Shown here one piece after another: positions 1 to 8,780 of a stretch of 64,000 bases of DNA. Every line of letters starts with the position of its first letter. Position 1 is the stretch's first letter. The stretch lies in assembly GCA_964422615.1 (NCBI GenBank), contig CAYRBJ010000001.1, positions 62,001 through 126,000 on the forward strand, read 5' to 3'. This DNA comes from DATLWN01 sp964422615. Its GTDB lineage: Bacteria > Pseudomonadota > Zetaproteobacteria > Mariprofundales > Mariprofundaceae. Below the pieces are notes generated by a model that saw nothing but the letters and a program-made list of their open reading frames with translations, did no database searches and had not been told where the DNA came from. The position numbers were made by a program, and so were the translations under genes.

Positions 1-677
1 TGGTGTTGGGTGGCGACGGTACGCTGCTGCACGTGGCGCGGCGCTTCATCGGCCATGATACGCCGATCCTCGGCATCAATCTCGGGCGCCTCGGTTTCCT
101 GACCGAAGCCGCCGCCGGCAACATGCGGGAGGTGGTGGAGCAGGTGCTGGCAGGCCATGCCAAGATCAAGACGCATTTCAGCCTGCAGGCGCAGGCCTGG
201 CGTGACGGCCAGGCACTGGACTCGGGCCATGCCATCAACGATGTGGTGCTGCAGCGCAATGTGCATCCGCGCATGATCGAGTTCGAGATGCACGTGTTCG
301 GCCATTTCATGTTCCGGCTGCGCGCCGACGGCCTGGTGCTCGCCACCCCGGCCGGCTCTACCGCCTATGCCCTGTCGGCCGGCGGCCCCATCGTGCATCC
401 GGAGGTGGCGGCGATCAGTGTGGTGCCGATCTGCCCGCATGTGCTGTCCAATCGCCCGGTGGTGCTGCCCGCTTCCGCCAGTATCGAGCTGATCCTGACC
501 GACAGCCCGGAACCAGCGGCGCTGAATCTCGACGGACAGGTGCATCACGAACTGTGCGCCGGTGACCGCATCCAGGTGGACCGTGCCGGCACGGTATCGC
601 TGGCCTATCTACCGGAGCGGCATTATTTCGAGGTGCTGCGCTCCAAGCTGTTATGGGCCGGCCACGCCCAGGAATAG
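1..677 (+). CDS. nadK: NAD kinase, 5' end outside window
   Basis: ATP-dependent NAD kinase, which makes NADP from NAD in the cytosol. The frame is already open at base 3 with V-L-G-G-D-G-T, the GGDGT phosphate-binding motif of the family, followed by NLGRLGFL and the TPAGSTAYALSAGGPIV segment that forms the nucleotide site. About 225 residues are visible; family members are about 290, so roughly 60 N-terminal residues lie upstream of the window. The TAG at 675-677 is followed 15 bases later by recN, a neighbour of nadK in many proteobacteria, so the two are probably co-transcribed. Identity is secure; only the start is unknown. Confidence 0.95.
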   Translation, partial: VLGGDGTLLHVARRFIGHDTPILGINLGRLGFLTEAAAGNMREVVEQVLAGHAKIKTHFSLQAQAWRDGQALDSGHAINDVVLQRNVHPRMIEFEMHVFGHFMFRLRADGLVLATPAGSTAYALSAGGPIVHPEVAAISVVPICPHVLSNRPVVLPASASIELILTDSPEPAALNLDGQVHHELCAGDRIQVDRAGTVSLAYLPERHYFEVLRSKLLWAGHAQE

Positions 678-692
678 ACACAGCCTGCTCTG

Positions 693-2357
693 ATGCTGAG
701 CGAACTGCTCATCCGCGAATTCGCGCTGATCGACGAGGCGAGCCTGAGCCTGGGCCCAGGCATGACCGTATTCACCGGAGAAACCGGCGCCGGCAAGTCC
801 ATTCTCGTCGATGCCCTGGGGGCGGCCTTCGGGGCCCGGGCCAGCCAGGAATGGGTGCGCTATGGCGCCAAGCAGGCCGAGGTGGTGGCCACCCTGAACT
901 GTGACGATGCCCGCCTGGTATCGCTGCTGGCGGAGCAGGCCATCGAAGCCGATGAGGCGCTGATCCTGCGCCGCGTCATCAAGGCCGACGGCAAATCCAG
1001 CGCCTATGTCAACGGTACACCGGCGCCGGTGCGCCTGCTGCAGCAGATCGGCGATTTGCTGCTCGACCTGCACGGCCAGCATGAACACCAGGCGCTGCTG
1101 CGTCCGGATTTCCAGCGCCAACTGGTCGATGCCCGCCTGCCCGACGGCCTATGCCGGACGGTGGCAGCGGCTTATGAGCGCTGGCGCCAGACCGGAGAAC
1201 GACTGGCGGCGCTGCAGGCCGAGCGCTCCGACAGTGGGCGCCAGGAGCAATGGATGCGCGATGAGCTGGCTCGCCTGGCCGAGATCGGCGTCGAGCAGGG
1301 ACTGGTGGAGACGCTGCAGGCCGAGGTGGATCAGGGCCGGCATTTCGCCCAGATCCAGGAGGCAGCGACCCGCGCCCTGGCATTGCTGGAGGACGGCGAT
1401 CCGGATGCGCGCGCGCTTCTGGCCGGAGCCCGGCACGCCCTGTCCGACGTGGCCGACTACCAATCTGAATTGCAGGAGGGCATGGAACTGCTTGACCAGA
1501 CCGACGCGCTGCTCGGCGAGGTGGCATACCGGTTGCGCCATGCCATGGATGCCTCGTTCGACGAACAGGCTCTGCGTGTTGCCGAGACGCGCCTGATGGA
1601 TATGCACGATGCCATGCGCCGGCACCAGACCGACGAGGACGGACTGCTCGCCCGGATGCGCGAATGGGAGGAGGCCCTGTCCCGGCTGGATACGGCGGGC
1701 TGGGATGAGGAGGGCCTGCGCGCAGAGCAGGCGGCGGCGGCGGCCGAGTACGGGCAGGCGGCAGCGGCGCTGAGCGCGGCGCGCGGTAAGGCGGCGGCGG
1801 AACTGGCCGCGGAGCTGCGGCCATTCCTCGATCGGCTGGCCCTGAAGGGTATGCAGGTGCGCATCGACGTGGAGCCCGGAGATGGTGGGGCCGCGTGGAG
1901 CGCGCAGGGGTTAGATGCGGTGCGTTTCATGGCTTCGTCGAATCCGGGCGAGCCGTTCCGGGAACTGGCGGCCATCGCCTCGGGCGGTGAGATGTCGCGC
2001 TTCGTGCTGGCCCTGAAGGGATGCGGCGCATTGGCGCAGGCCCCGCATGTGGCGGTATTCGACGAGGTCGATGTCGGCATCGGCGGCGAAACGGCCTGGT
2101 GCGTCGGCGAGCTGCTGGCGGCCATGGGGCGGGAGCGGCAGGTGCTGGTGGTGTCGCATCTGCCCCAGGTGGCTGCCTGTGCGCAGCATCAGGTACGCAT
2201 CAAGAAGATCGAGGGCGAGCGCACGGTCACGCGGGTGGAAACCCTGGCCGACGGCGAACGCCTGGATGAGATCGCACGCATGCTCGGCGGCACCGACAGC
2301 CAGGGTCGGGCGCATGCCACCCAGATGCTGGCACGCGGCCAAGGGCAGCCGGCATGA
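693..2357 (+). CDS. recN: DNA repair protein RecN
   Basis: SMC-like ATPase of recombinational double-strand-break repair, 554 residues, the usual family length. Walker A GETGAGKS is at residues 29-36, the ABC signature ASGGEMSRF near 428, and the Walker B AVFDEVDVGIGG near 450. The central 150-370 region is rich in Glu, Arg and Ala heptads, as expected for the short coiled coil. The ATG at 693 was chosen because MLSELLIREFALIDE is the canonical RecN N-terminus. Its 3' end overlaps the next gene by 4 bp (ATGA), suggesting translational coupling. I saw no LexA-type box directly upstream, but nadK lies there, so SOS control cannot be judged. Confidence 0.95.
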   Translation: MLSELLIREFALIDEASLSLGPGMTVFTGETGAGKSILVDALGAAFGARASQEWVRYGAKQAEVVATLNCDDARLVSLLAEQAIEADEALILRRVIKADGKSSAYVNGTPAPVRLLQQIGDLLLDLHGQHEHQALLRPDFQRQLVDARLPDGLCRTVAAAYERWRQTGERLAALQAERSDSGRQEQWMRDELARLAEIGVEQGLVETLQAEVDQGRHFAQIQEAATRALALLEDGDPDARALLAGARHALSDVADYQSELQEGMELLDQTDALLGEVAYRLRHAMDASFDEQALRVAETRLMDMHDAMRRHQTDEDGLLARMREWEEALSRLDTAGWDEEGLRAEQAAAAAEYGQAAAALSAARGKAAAELAAELRPFLDRLALKGMQVRIDVEPGDGGAAWSAQGLDAVRFMASSNPGEPFRELAAIASGGEMSRFVLALKGCGALAQAPHVAVFDEVDVGIGGETAWCVGELLAAMGRERQVLVVSHLPQVAACAQHQVRIKKIEGERTVTRVETLADGERLDEIARMLGGTDSQGRAHATQMLARGQGQPA

Positions 2358-2881
2358 CAGAGCATCGCATCACCGTGCGCATGGCCGAAACCGACGATGT
2401 CGGGGCGATCCATGCCCTGCTGCAACCCTTCGCCGATAAGGGGATCATCCTGCCGCGCGCGCACGACGATCTGTACCAGCACCTGCAGGAAATCGTGGTG
2501 GCCGAGTATGACGGTGCGGCCGTGGGCACGGTGGCCCTGCACATCTACGGCTCGAATCTGGCGGAGATCCGCTCGCTGGTGGTGCAGCCGGATCATCAGA
2601 AGAAACAGATCGGGCGCTTACTGATCGAGGCGGCCGAGCAGTGGGCTGCCGGGTTGGGTATCGCACGCATTTTCGCCCTGACCTATGTGCCGGATTTTTT
2701 CGCGCGGCTCGGTTATTCCCAGGTGCTGAAGGAAACCCTGCCCCACAAGGTGTGGACCGTGTGCGTGCACTGCGCCAAGTTCGCCGATTGCGACGAAGTG
2801 GCGATGGAAAAGCGCCTGTCCGATGCCCCGATCCAGCCGATGAGACTGATTCCGATCCTCGAGGTCAGCCAGTCGGACTGA
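2354..2881 (+). CDS. GNAT N-acetyltransferase, ArgA-like (short N-acetylglutamate synthase type)
   Basis: A 175-residue GNAT-fold acetyltransferase. The acetyl-CoA loop is seen around VVQPDHQKKQIGRLLIEAA (residues about 76-94). The C-terminal stretch HKVWTVCVHC...DCDEVAMEKRL matches the pattern of stand-alone GNAT proteins annotated as short ArgA-type N-acetylglutamate synthases, which lack the amino-acid-kinase domain of E. coli ArgA. The likely reaction is acetylation of glutamate for arginine synthesis, but no arg gene is nearby, so this is inference from family resemblance. It overlaps recN by 4 bp and is probably its operon partner. It ends convergent to the CinA-domain gene, 10 bp away. 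Confidence 0.75.
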   Translation: MTEHRITVRMAETDDVGAIHALLQPFADKGIILPRAHDDLYQHLQEIVVAEYDGAAVGTVALHIYGSNLAEIRSLVVQPDHQKKQIGRLLIEAAEQWAAGLGIARIFALTYVPDFFARLGYSQVLKETLPHKVWTVCVHCAKFADCDEVAMEKRLSDAPIQPMRLIPILEVSQSD

Positions 2882-2891
2882 TGCTTCTGAT

Positions 2892-3617
2892 TTAGTCCTG
2901 CGGTAGTGCTGAGAGCATGGCGCGCACGGCCGATTCCGCCGCCTCCAGGCGCATCGCATCGCGGCCGCTGAGACAGATCTTGCCGGCAGGCGGATGGGTG
3001 AAGTGGCTGGGATAGGAGCCGATCTCCACATCCGAGAACTGTCGCTGGATCGATTCCAGTTCGTGTGCGAACAGGCTTTCGCGTATCGGCACCTCGATCT
3101 CGCGGCGCATATACGGCGTACCGCCGAACTCCGGCAGGATGGTATCCAGTTGCGAGGCGAAAATCTCCGGCACGCCGGCCAGCACATAGACATTGTCGAT
3201 ATGCGCCCCCGGCGCGATGGTCTTGTCGCAGCGGATCAGCTGCGCCCCTTCGGGCATCATCGCCATGCGCCGGCGGGATTCATTCAGGCCTTCGGGGCCG
3301 AAGCGTTCCGCCATGATACGCACGATGGCACCATCCTCGACCAGAGGTATCCCGAAGGCCGCTGCCACCGCCTCCAGCGTGATGTCGTCATGCGTGGGGC
3401 CGATGCCGCCGCTGGTGATCACGGCGTCCGCGTGCCGGCGGAGGCGGTTCAGTGATTCGGCGATGGCATCCAGGTGGTCCGGCACCACGGCGATTTCCTG
3501 CAGGCGGCAGCCGTTCTCGAACAGACGCTTGGCCGCGAGCCAGGCGTTGGCGTCGCGCGTGCGGCCGGACAGAACCTCATTGCCGATAACCAGGATGGCT
3601 GCCGTCTGATGCTTCAT
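2892..3617 (-). CDS. CinA N-terminal/molybdopterin-binding domain protein
   Basis: A 241-residue protein consisting of the MoCF/CinA-type nucleotide-binding domain. It starts MKHQTAAILVIGNEVLSG and carries the SGGIGPTHDD loop near residues 69-78. The C-terminal nicotinamide-nucleotide deamidase half of full-length CinA is absent, so this is the short form often called a competence/damage-inducible CinA-like or molybdopterin-binding protein. The substrate is not known from sequence; full-length homologues act on ADP-ribose. It lies upstream of htpX on the same strand with a 111-bp spacer and probably has its own transcript. Confidence 0.85.
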   Translation of the reverse strand: MKHQTAAILVIGNEVLSGRTRDANAWLAAKRLFENGCRLQEIAVVPDHLDAIAESLNRLRRHADAVITSGGIGPTHDDITLEAVAAAFGIPLVEDGAIVRIMAERFGPEGLNESRRRMAMMPEGAQLIRCDKTIAPGAHIDNVYVLAGVPEIFASQLDTILPEFGGTPYMRREIEVPIRESLFAHELESIQRQFSDVEIGSYPSHFTHPPAGKICLSGRDAMRLEAAESAVRAMLSALPQD

Positions 3618-3728
3618 CGTCCATGCATCCTAGATGCAGGCATGGATATCTGCCAACCGCCGGATTGTGACACGGCGTGCGCCGATGGAGGGCAGGATCC
3701 GGCGTACCCGCACCCTTCCCACGCTGGT

Positions 3729-4646
3729 TTAGTGCAGATGGCGCAGGGCGGCGATGCGCGCCTCGGTCGGCGGGTGACTGGCGAACAGCCCCGCCATGCC
3801 GCCGTGGATCTTCAGCGTGGCCAGCGCGTCCTGCGGCGCCAGGCCGCCGCGCTGCTGCTCCTCGGCCGGCTCGGTGCGCTGCGCGATGGCCTCGATCTTC
3901 TGCAGGGCGCGGATCATCGCATCGGCGCCGTAATGGTGCGCAGCATGCGCATCGGCGCGGAACTCGCGGCGGCGGGAATGCCACATGACAACGATCATGG
4001 CCAGGATGGAGAACAGAATCTGCAGCACGATATCGACGACGAAATACACCAGCATGTTCGGTTCGCCGTCGCGAGAGCCGGCGCTGGCCGCCATACGCGC
4101 AATGGAGCTTGCCAGGAAATAGACGAAGGTGTTCATCAGCCCCTGCAGCAGGGTGGTGGCAACCATGTCGCCGTTGCTGACATGCCCCATCTCATGCGCC
4201 AGCACGGCCTTCACCTCGTCGTCATCGAGCGCGTTCACCAGACCCGAAGACACCGCCACCATCGAATGGTTGCTGCCCGGCCCGGTGGCGAACGCGTTCG
4301 GGGTATCGTCCCAGTACACCCATACCTCGGGCATGCGCACGCCGTCACGGCGCGCCAGCTCCTGTACGGTGCTGTACACAAGCCGTTCCTTGGGCGTGGA
4401 AGGATCGGTCACCGCCTGCATGCGGTACATGCGCTTGGCCATCGGCTTGGACAGCATCAGGGAGATGAAGGCGCCGCCGAAGCCGAACACCGCGGCCCAG
4501 GCGAACTGCATCGTGGCGAAGCCGTGCAACTTGATGCCGAAGGCCGGCAGCACGAATTGGATCAGCACGGTGCCGGTGATCGACAGGGTCAGAAAGATCA
4601 GGAAATTGGCAATAATCAGCAGGAAAATGCCTTTGAACCAGCGCAT
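3729..4646 (-). CDS. htpX: Heat-shock membrane metalloprotease HtpX
   Basis: M48 family zinc protease of the inner membrane that degrades misfolded membrane proteins alongside FtsH. The 305-residue protein has two N-terminal transmembrane helices, the zinc motif HEMGH near residue 150, and further helices about 160-220. The ATG at 4646 (MRWFKGIFLL) was chosen over an in-frame start 78 bp upstream because it sits 6-7 bases after a GGAGG and matches the family N-terminus. The gene is divergent from lon, and both have sigma-32-like promoter elements in the 101-bp gap between them, fitting joint induction by protein-folding stress. Confidence 0.95.
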   Translation of the reverse strand: MRWFKGIFLLIIANFLIFLTLSITGTVLIQFVLPAFGIKLHGFATMQFAWAAVFGFGGAFISLMLSKPMAKRMYRMQAVTDPSTPKERLVYSTVQELARRDGVRMPEVWVYWDDTPNAFATGPGSNHSMVAVSSGLVNALDDDEVKAVLAHEMGHVSNGDMVATTLLQGLMNTFVYFLASSIARMAASAGSRDGEPNMLVYFVVDIVLQILFSILAMIVVMWHSRRREFRADAHAAHHYGADAMIRALQKIEAIAQRTEPAEEQQRGGLAPQDALATLKIHGGMAGLFASHPPTEARIAALRHLH

Positions 4647-4680
4647 GATCGTCCTCCGTCGTGGGATGAATCGCATAGCA

Positions 4681-4709
4681 ATGTGGGGACTGGCGGGTGA
4701 AAATTCAAG
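4681..4709 (-). promoter_or_regulatory. Sigma-32 (RpoH)-like promoter for htpX
   Basis: Read on the minus strand: a -35 element CTTGAAT (4709-4703), a 14-base spacer, and a -10 element CCCCACAT (4688-4681). This is a close match to the E. coli heat-shock consensus CTTGAA-N13-15-CCCCAT. The predicted start is about 25-30 bases upstream of the htpX ATG. No promoter mapping backs this; the match and htpX's known heat-shock control elsewhere are the support. Confidence 0.65.
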
Positions 4710-4710
4710 C

Positions 4711-4740
4711 CTTGAAAGCACCACCTCTTTGACCTTACAT
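4711..4740 (+). promoter_or_regulatory. Sigma-32 (RpoH)-like promoter for lon
   Basis: A perfect -35 CTTGAAA (4711-4717), a 15-base spacer, then CCTTACAT (4733-4740), a weaker -10. It lies back to back with the htpX -35, the two being separated by one base, so the pair forms an inverted repeat. If real, transcription would start at about 4747, which leaves almost no leader before the ATG at 4748. That raises the possibility that lon translation begins downstream, at the GTG at 4829. Confidence 0.5.
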
Positions 4741-4747
4741 AGAAGGC

Positions 4748-7335
4748 ATGAGTGATGAGGCCCTTGATTCCGAAATTATCAATCCATCTTCCACCGGGCA
4801 GCCACAGCCCGAGGAAGGCCGCGTTGCCGTGGCCAGCGAGGTGCTGCCGCCGTATCTGACCCTGCTGCCGCTGTCCAACCGGCCGCTGTTTCCCGGGCTG
4901 GTGGTGCCGCTGGTCTACGAGGGCCAGGAGATCATCGACAGCATGAAGCAGCTGGCCGAGCGGCACGAGCATCATGTCGGACTGGTGTTGCTGCGCGACG
5001 AGGCGAAGCCGTTCGAGTCGGGTAACCTGTACGATGTCGGCGTCGTGGCCAAGGTGGTCAAGGCGGTGGAGCTTGAGGGACACAGCCTGCACCTGGTGGT
5101 CGAATGCCTGAACCGCTTCCGCATCGAATCCTTCATCGAGGGCCAGCCGCTGCGCGCCCGCGTGCATTATCATTATGAAACCTCCTACAAGGATAACCTG
5201 GAGATCCGCGCCTATACGGTGGCGGTCATCAACACCATCAAGGAGCTTCTGAAGCACAATCCGCTGTACGAGGAGGAGCTGCGCCTGTTCGCATCCCGTG
5301 TCGGCGTCGACGAACCGCACCGCCTGGCCGATTTCGCAGCCAGCCTCACCACTGCCGACCGAAAGGAGCTGCAGGATATCCTGGCCACCTATCCGATCTT
5401 CGACCGCCTGAAGAAGGTGATCTCGCTGCTGAACCGCGAGCTTAACGTCAGCAAGGTGCAGCGCCGTATCCGGGAAAACATCGAGGAGAAGGTATCCACT
5501 CAGCAGCGCAAGTTCTTCCTGCACGAGCAGTTGCATGAGATCCGCCGCGAACTGGGCATGGACCAGGACCCGCGCGAACAGGAGTTGGAGACGCTGAAGA
5601 AGCGGGCCGAGGGCCTGGTGTTCTCGGAGGAGGCGCAGAAGGTCTTCGACGAAGAAATGACCAAGCTTTCCACCCTCGATCAGGGCTCGCCGGAATACGG
5701 CGTGACGCGCAACTATCTGGACTGGCTGGTCAGCCTGCCCTGGGGCAAGTTCACCAAGGATCGCTTCAGCTTGAAATCGGCCTCTGCTGCCCTGAACAAG
5801 CACCATTCGGGCCTGGATGACGTCAAGGACCGCATCCTCGAGTTCATCGCCGTCGGCAGCCGTAAGCAGCAGGTCGGTGGCTCCATTGTGCTGTTCGTCG
5901 GCCCGCCGGGTGTCGGCAAGACCTCGCTGGGCCGGGCCATCGCCGAGGCGGTCGGCCGGCCGTTCTACCGTTTCTCGGTCGGCGGCATGCGCGACGAGGC
6001 GGAGATCAAGGGGCACCGGCGTACCTATATCGGCGCCATGCCGGGCAAGCTGATCCAGGCGCTGAAGCGCGTGGAGGTGGCCAATCCGGTGATCATGATC
6101 GACGAGGTGGACAAGATCGGCACGGATTTCCGCGGCGATCCGGCTTCGGCGCTGCTGGAGGTGCTCGATCCGGAGCAGAACTCCGATTTCATGGATCATT
6201 ACCTGGACGTGCGCTTCGATCTGTCGCGTGTGCTGTTCCTGCTGACCGCCAACCAGCTCGACACCGTGCCGCCGCCGCTGCTGGACCGGGCGGAGATCAT
6301 CCGCCTGCCCGGCTACATGGCCTCGGAGAAGGTGGAGATCGCTCGCCGGCACCTGTGGCCGGCGCAACTGGCCGCGCATGCGCTGAGCAAAAAGGAGGTG
6401 GTGCTGAGCCCGGCGGCCCTGACGCATCTGGTCGAGGACTATGCGCGCGATCCCGGCGTGCGCGGGCTCGAGCAGCTGCTGAAGAAGATCCTGCGCAAGG
6501 TGGCGCGCAAGCTGGCCGAATCACCGAAGGCGGCACCGGTGCACATCGGCGTGAAGGAGCTCGAGGATTACGTCGGAAAACCGCGCTTCCGCGCGCAGGC
6601 CGTCAAGCTGGGCGTCGGCCTGGCCACGGGCCTGGCCTGGACGGCCATGGGCGGCACCACGCTGACGCTGGAGGCCACCGTGGCCCACCGCGACAGCCGA
6701 GGCCTGAAGCTCACCGGCCAGCTGGGCAAGGTGATGCAGGAATCGGCCGATATCGCCTATTCGTATGTCAGCTCGAATCTCGGGCGCTTCGGCGGCGATG
6801 CGTCCTTTTTCGACAAGGCTTTCGTGCACATGCACGTGCCGGAGGGAGCGGTGCCCAAGGACGGCCCGTCGGCCGGCATCACCATGGCCACGGCCCTGCT
6901 GTCGCTGGCNNNNNNNNNNNNNNNNNNNNNNNNNNNNNNNNNNNNNNNNNNNNNNNNNNNNNNNNNNNNNNNNNNNNNNNNNNNNNNNNNNNNNNNNNNN
7001 NNNNNNNNNCCAAGGACGGCCCGTCGGCCGGCATCACCATGGCCACGGCCCTGCTGTCGCTGGCGCTGGACCAAGTGCCGGCGGCGATGGCCATGACCGG
7101 CGAGCTGACGCTGACCGGCGAGGTGCTGCCGATCGGCGGCGTACGCGAGAAGCTCTTGGCGGCCAAGCGCCTGGGCATCGGCGAGGTCATTTTGCCAAAG
7201 GCCAACGAGGTCGATGTCGGCGAGCTGCCGACATCGGTGGCCGAGGGTCTGGTACTGCACTACGCTTCGCACTTCAAGGACGTGGCGCGGCTGATGTTCG
7301 GCGTCCGCATGCGCCCGGCCAAGGCCAAAGGCTGA
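4748..7335 (+). CDS. lon: ATP-dependent protease Lon, interrupted by an assembly gap
   Basis: Cytosolic AAA+ serine protease. The N-terminal substrate domain starts LPLSNRPLFPGLVVPL. Walker A GPPGVGKTS is near residue 385 and the sensor region follows. The catalytic Ser is in KDGPSAGI near residue 708, and the catalytic Lys in GGVREKLLAAK after the gap. A run of 100 N (6910-7009) breaks the gene and shifts the frame. Removing the gap plus one copy of the flanking 55-bp duplication (155 bp) restores one frame of 810 residues, with Ser-Lys spacing 42 (43 in E. coli). The ATG at 4748 has no well-spaced ribosome site. The GTG at 4829, ten bases after GAGGAAGG, is an alternative giving 783 residues, nearer the usual length. 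Confidence 0.93.
6855..6909 (+). repeat. 55-bp duplicated contig end, left copy
   Basis: Identical to 7010-7064 on the other side of the N run. It encodes the Lon active-site segment around KDGPSAGITMATALLSL. A genuine tandem copy of a catalytic motif would destroy Lon, so this is read as contig overlap rather than biology. Confidence 0.9.
6910..7009. other. 100-N assembly gap, probably artificial
   Basis: Exactly 100 N, a conventional placeholder length for an unknown gap. The 55 bases before it (6855-6909) and after it (7010-7064) are identical, which is what two contigs with an unmerged end overlap look like. Collapsing the overlap rejoins lon in frame, so no sequence need be missing. Confidence 0.9.
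7010..7064 (+). repeat. 55-bp duplicated contig end, right copy
   Basis: Exact second copy of 6855-6909, beginning immediately after the N run and running straight into the remainder of lon. Confidence 0.9.
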
Positions 7336-7377
7336 CGTGCCGGGCCTAGGGCACTGCCGAATCGGTTTGGCGGTCGA

Positions 7378-7806
7378 TCATTTGCCTAAATTAGGGACGA
7401 TCGCATCTGCAGAATCAGACAAGGATTTGATTATATTGGTGCTCAACTGCACCGCGGTCTGGCGTTGTGACATCAGGCTTTGCAGGTTGATCATGTCCAT
7501 CTGGGCACTCGAATTGATGTCGCTGACGAGCGCATCGAGCCTCTTTTCCTGCATCATGAGGCGCTCGGTGTCGCGCCGCAGCGCGGCGACGGTCTGCTTG
7601 TAGGCCGCAAGCTCGCGGTTGAACTCCGCGACCCGCGGGTCGATATGGGATGCATGCGGAGCGGTTAACACTGCCGGACGCACCACGGGCCGGACGCCAC
7701 CGGCGGCACCGGCGGATGGCATGGGTAAAAGAAGCAACGCTACGGACATAATGACAATACCCATCGCCATTGTGCATGCGTGAACAGGTGTTGATTTGTG
7801 GATCAT
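7378..7806 (-). CDS. Hypothetical exported protein, helical
   Basis: I do not recognise a family. The 142-residue product has a positively charged start, a hydrophobic segment (about residues 13-30) and an AAG-type region that reads as a signal peptide. A proline-rich linker follows, then a long helical region (about 55-130) with heptad-like Leu/Ala and an ERLMMQEKRLDAL segment, so a periplasmic coiled coil is likely. The ATG at 7806 was chosen over one 33 bp upstream because a GGGGAGG sits about 5 bases before it. It converges with lon, leaving 42 bp between stops. Function unknown. Confidence 0.6.
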   Translation of the reverse strand: MIHKSTPVHACTMAMGIVIMSVALLLLPMPSAGAAGGVRPVVRPAVLTAPHASHIDPRVAEFNRELAAYKQTVAALRRDTERLMMQEKRLDALVSDINSSAQMDMINLQSLMSQRQTAVQLSTNIIKSLSDSADAIVPNLGK

Positions 7807-7877
7807 GACGGCCTCCCCTGGCTCCATTCTCCTTTTCATTGTAATGGAACAGGGTGGTTGCCGAAACCCAGCGCTGG

Positions 7878-8780
7878 CTAGGGCTGCTGGCCCGGCGGCG
7901 GCGTCAGGGGAACGGCCGAGGGCGGGTTCGGCAGCGGTTCGCTGCGCTCACGCGCCACCAGGATGCCGGCACCAATGATGGCCGTCGCTCCGAGCAGCCC
8001 CAGCGCGTCCGGCCTTTCCCCCCACGCGACATAGCCGATCAACCCGGCGAAGATCAGGCTGGCATAACCGAGCGGCGACACCTGCGATGCCGGTGCCAGG
8101 GCATAGGCGCGCGTCATGCCCAACTGGCCGAGGCTGCCCGTGACGCCGGCGGCTACCAGCCACAGCCACTGCTGCTGATCCGGGCGTACGAACTCCACGG
8201 CCATCGGCACCGCCGAGATGATGCTGGCCAGCAGGGCGAACCACACGACGATGCGCATGCTGGGCTCGCTGTCGGACATCCGTTTCACCGCGGTCAGGGC
8301 GATGCCTGCCAGCACGCCGGAGGCGAGTCCCGCCAGTCCCGACAGTGAGGCGATATGCGACGAGGGGTGGAATACCAGCAGCACTCCGGCGAGTCCCAGC
8401 AGCAGGGCCCGGCGGCGCAGCGGTGTGGACGGCTCCTTCAGCCAGATCACGGCCGCCAGGGACACGAACAGCGGCGAGGTGTAGTTGAGCAACAGCGCAT
8501 CGGCCAGCGGCAGGTTGGCCAGGGCATGGAAATACAGATACATGGCGGACAGGCCCGCCACGGCGCGCAACAGGTGCAGGCCGAAACGGCCGGTGGCGAG
8601 CGTCACGCGGTGGCCGGCGAGCAGCGGCAGCAGCATCAGCAACGAGAAGAAGTTGCGGAAGAACACCACTTCGGATTGCGGCAGGTGGGCCGCGGCCATG
8701 CGCACGCAGGCGCCCATGGCGGCGAAGGCGGCGGCGGCAAGCAGGGCCAGGGTAACCCAGGAGCCGCGGTAGGGCCTCAT
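7878..8780 (-). CDS. DMT-superfamily (EamA) transporter
   Basis: Inner-membrane protein of 300 residues with about ten hydrophobic helices in two EamA repeats: first half from LLAAAAFAAMGACVR, second from GLASGVLAGIALTAVKR. Such proteins usually export metabolites or drugs; the substrate cannot be read from sequence. The final 20 residues are a proline-rich cytosolic tail. The start MRPYRGSW at 8780 overlaps the lspA stop as ATGA, so it is the last gene of an ileS-lspA-transporter operon. Confidence 0.85.
   Translation of the reverse strand: MRPYRGSWVTLALLAAAAFAAMGACVRMAAAHLPQSEVVFFRNFFSLLMLLPLLAGHRVTLATGRFGLHLLRAVAGLSAMYLYFHALANLPLADALLLNYTSPLFVSLAAVIWLKEPSTPLRRRALLLGLAGVLLVFHPSSHIASLSGLAGLASGVLAGIALTAVKRMSDSEPSMRIVVWFALLASIISAVPMAVEFVRPDQQQWLWLVAAGVTGSLGQLGMTRAYALAPASQVSPLGYASLIFAGLIGYVAWGERPDALGLLGATAIIGAGILVARERSEPLPNPPSAVPLTPPPGQQP

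Noticed and set aside
2432..2439. GCCGATAA as a sigma-28 -10 element
   Set aside because: Inside the acetyltransferase gene, and the position 15 bases upstream is TGCC, not TAAA.
4616..6427. 603-codon open frame antisense to lon
   Set aside because: High-GC shadow of lon in the opposite strand; its composition is His/Gln/Arg-rich and it matches no family. The same holds for long antisense frames over ileS (10744-12036), katG (15720-17231) and resB (47259-48605).
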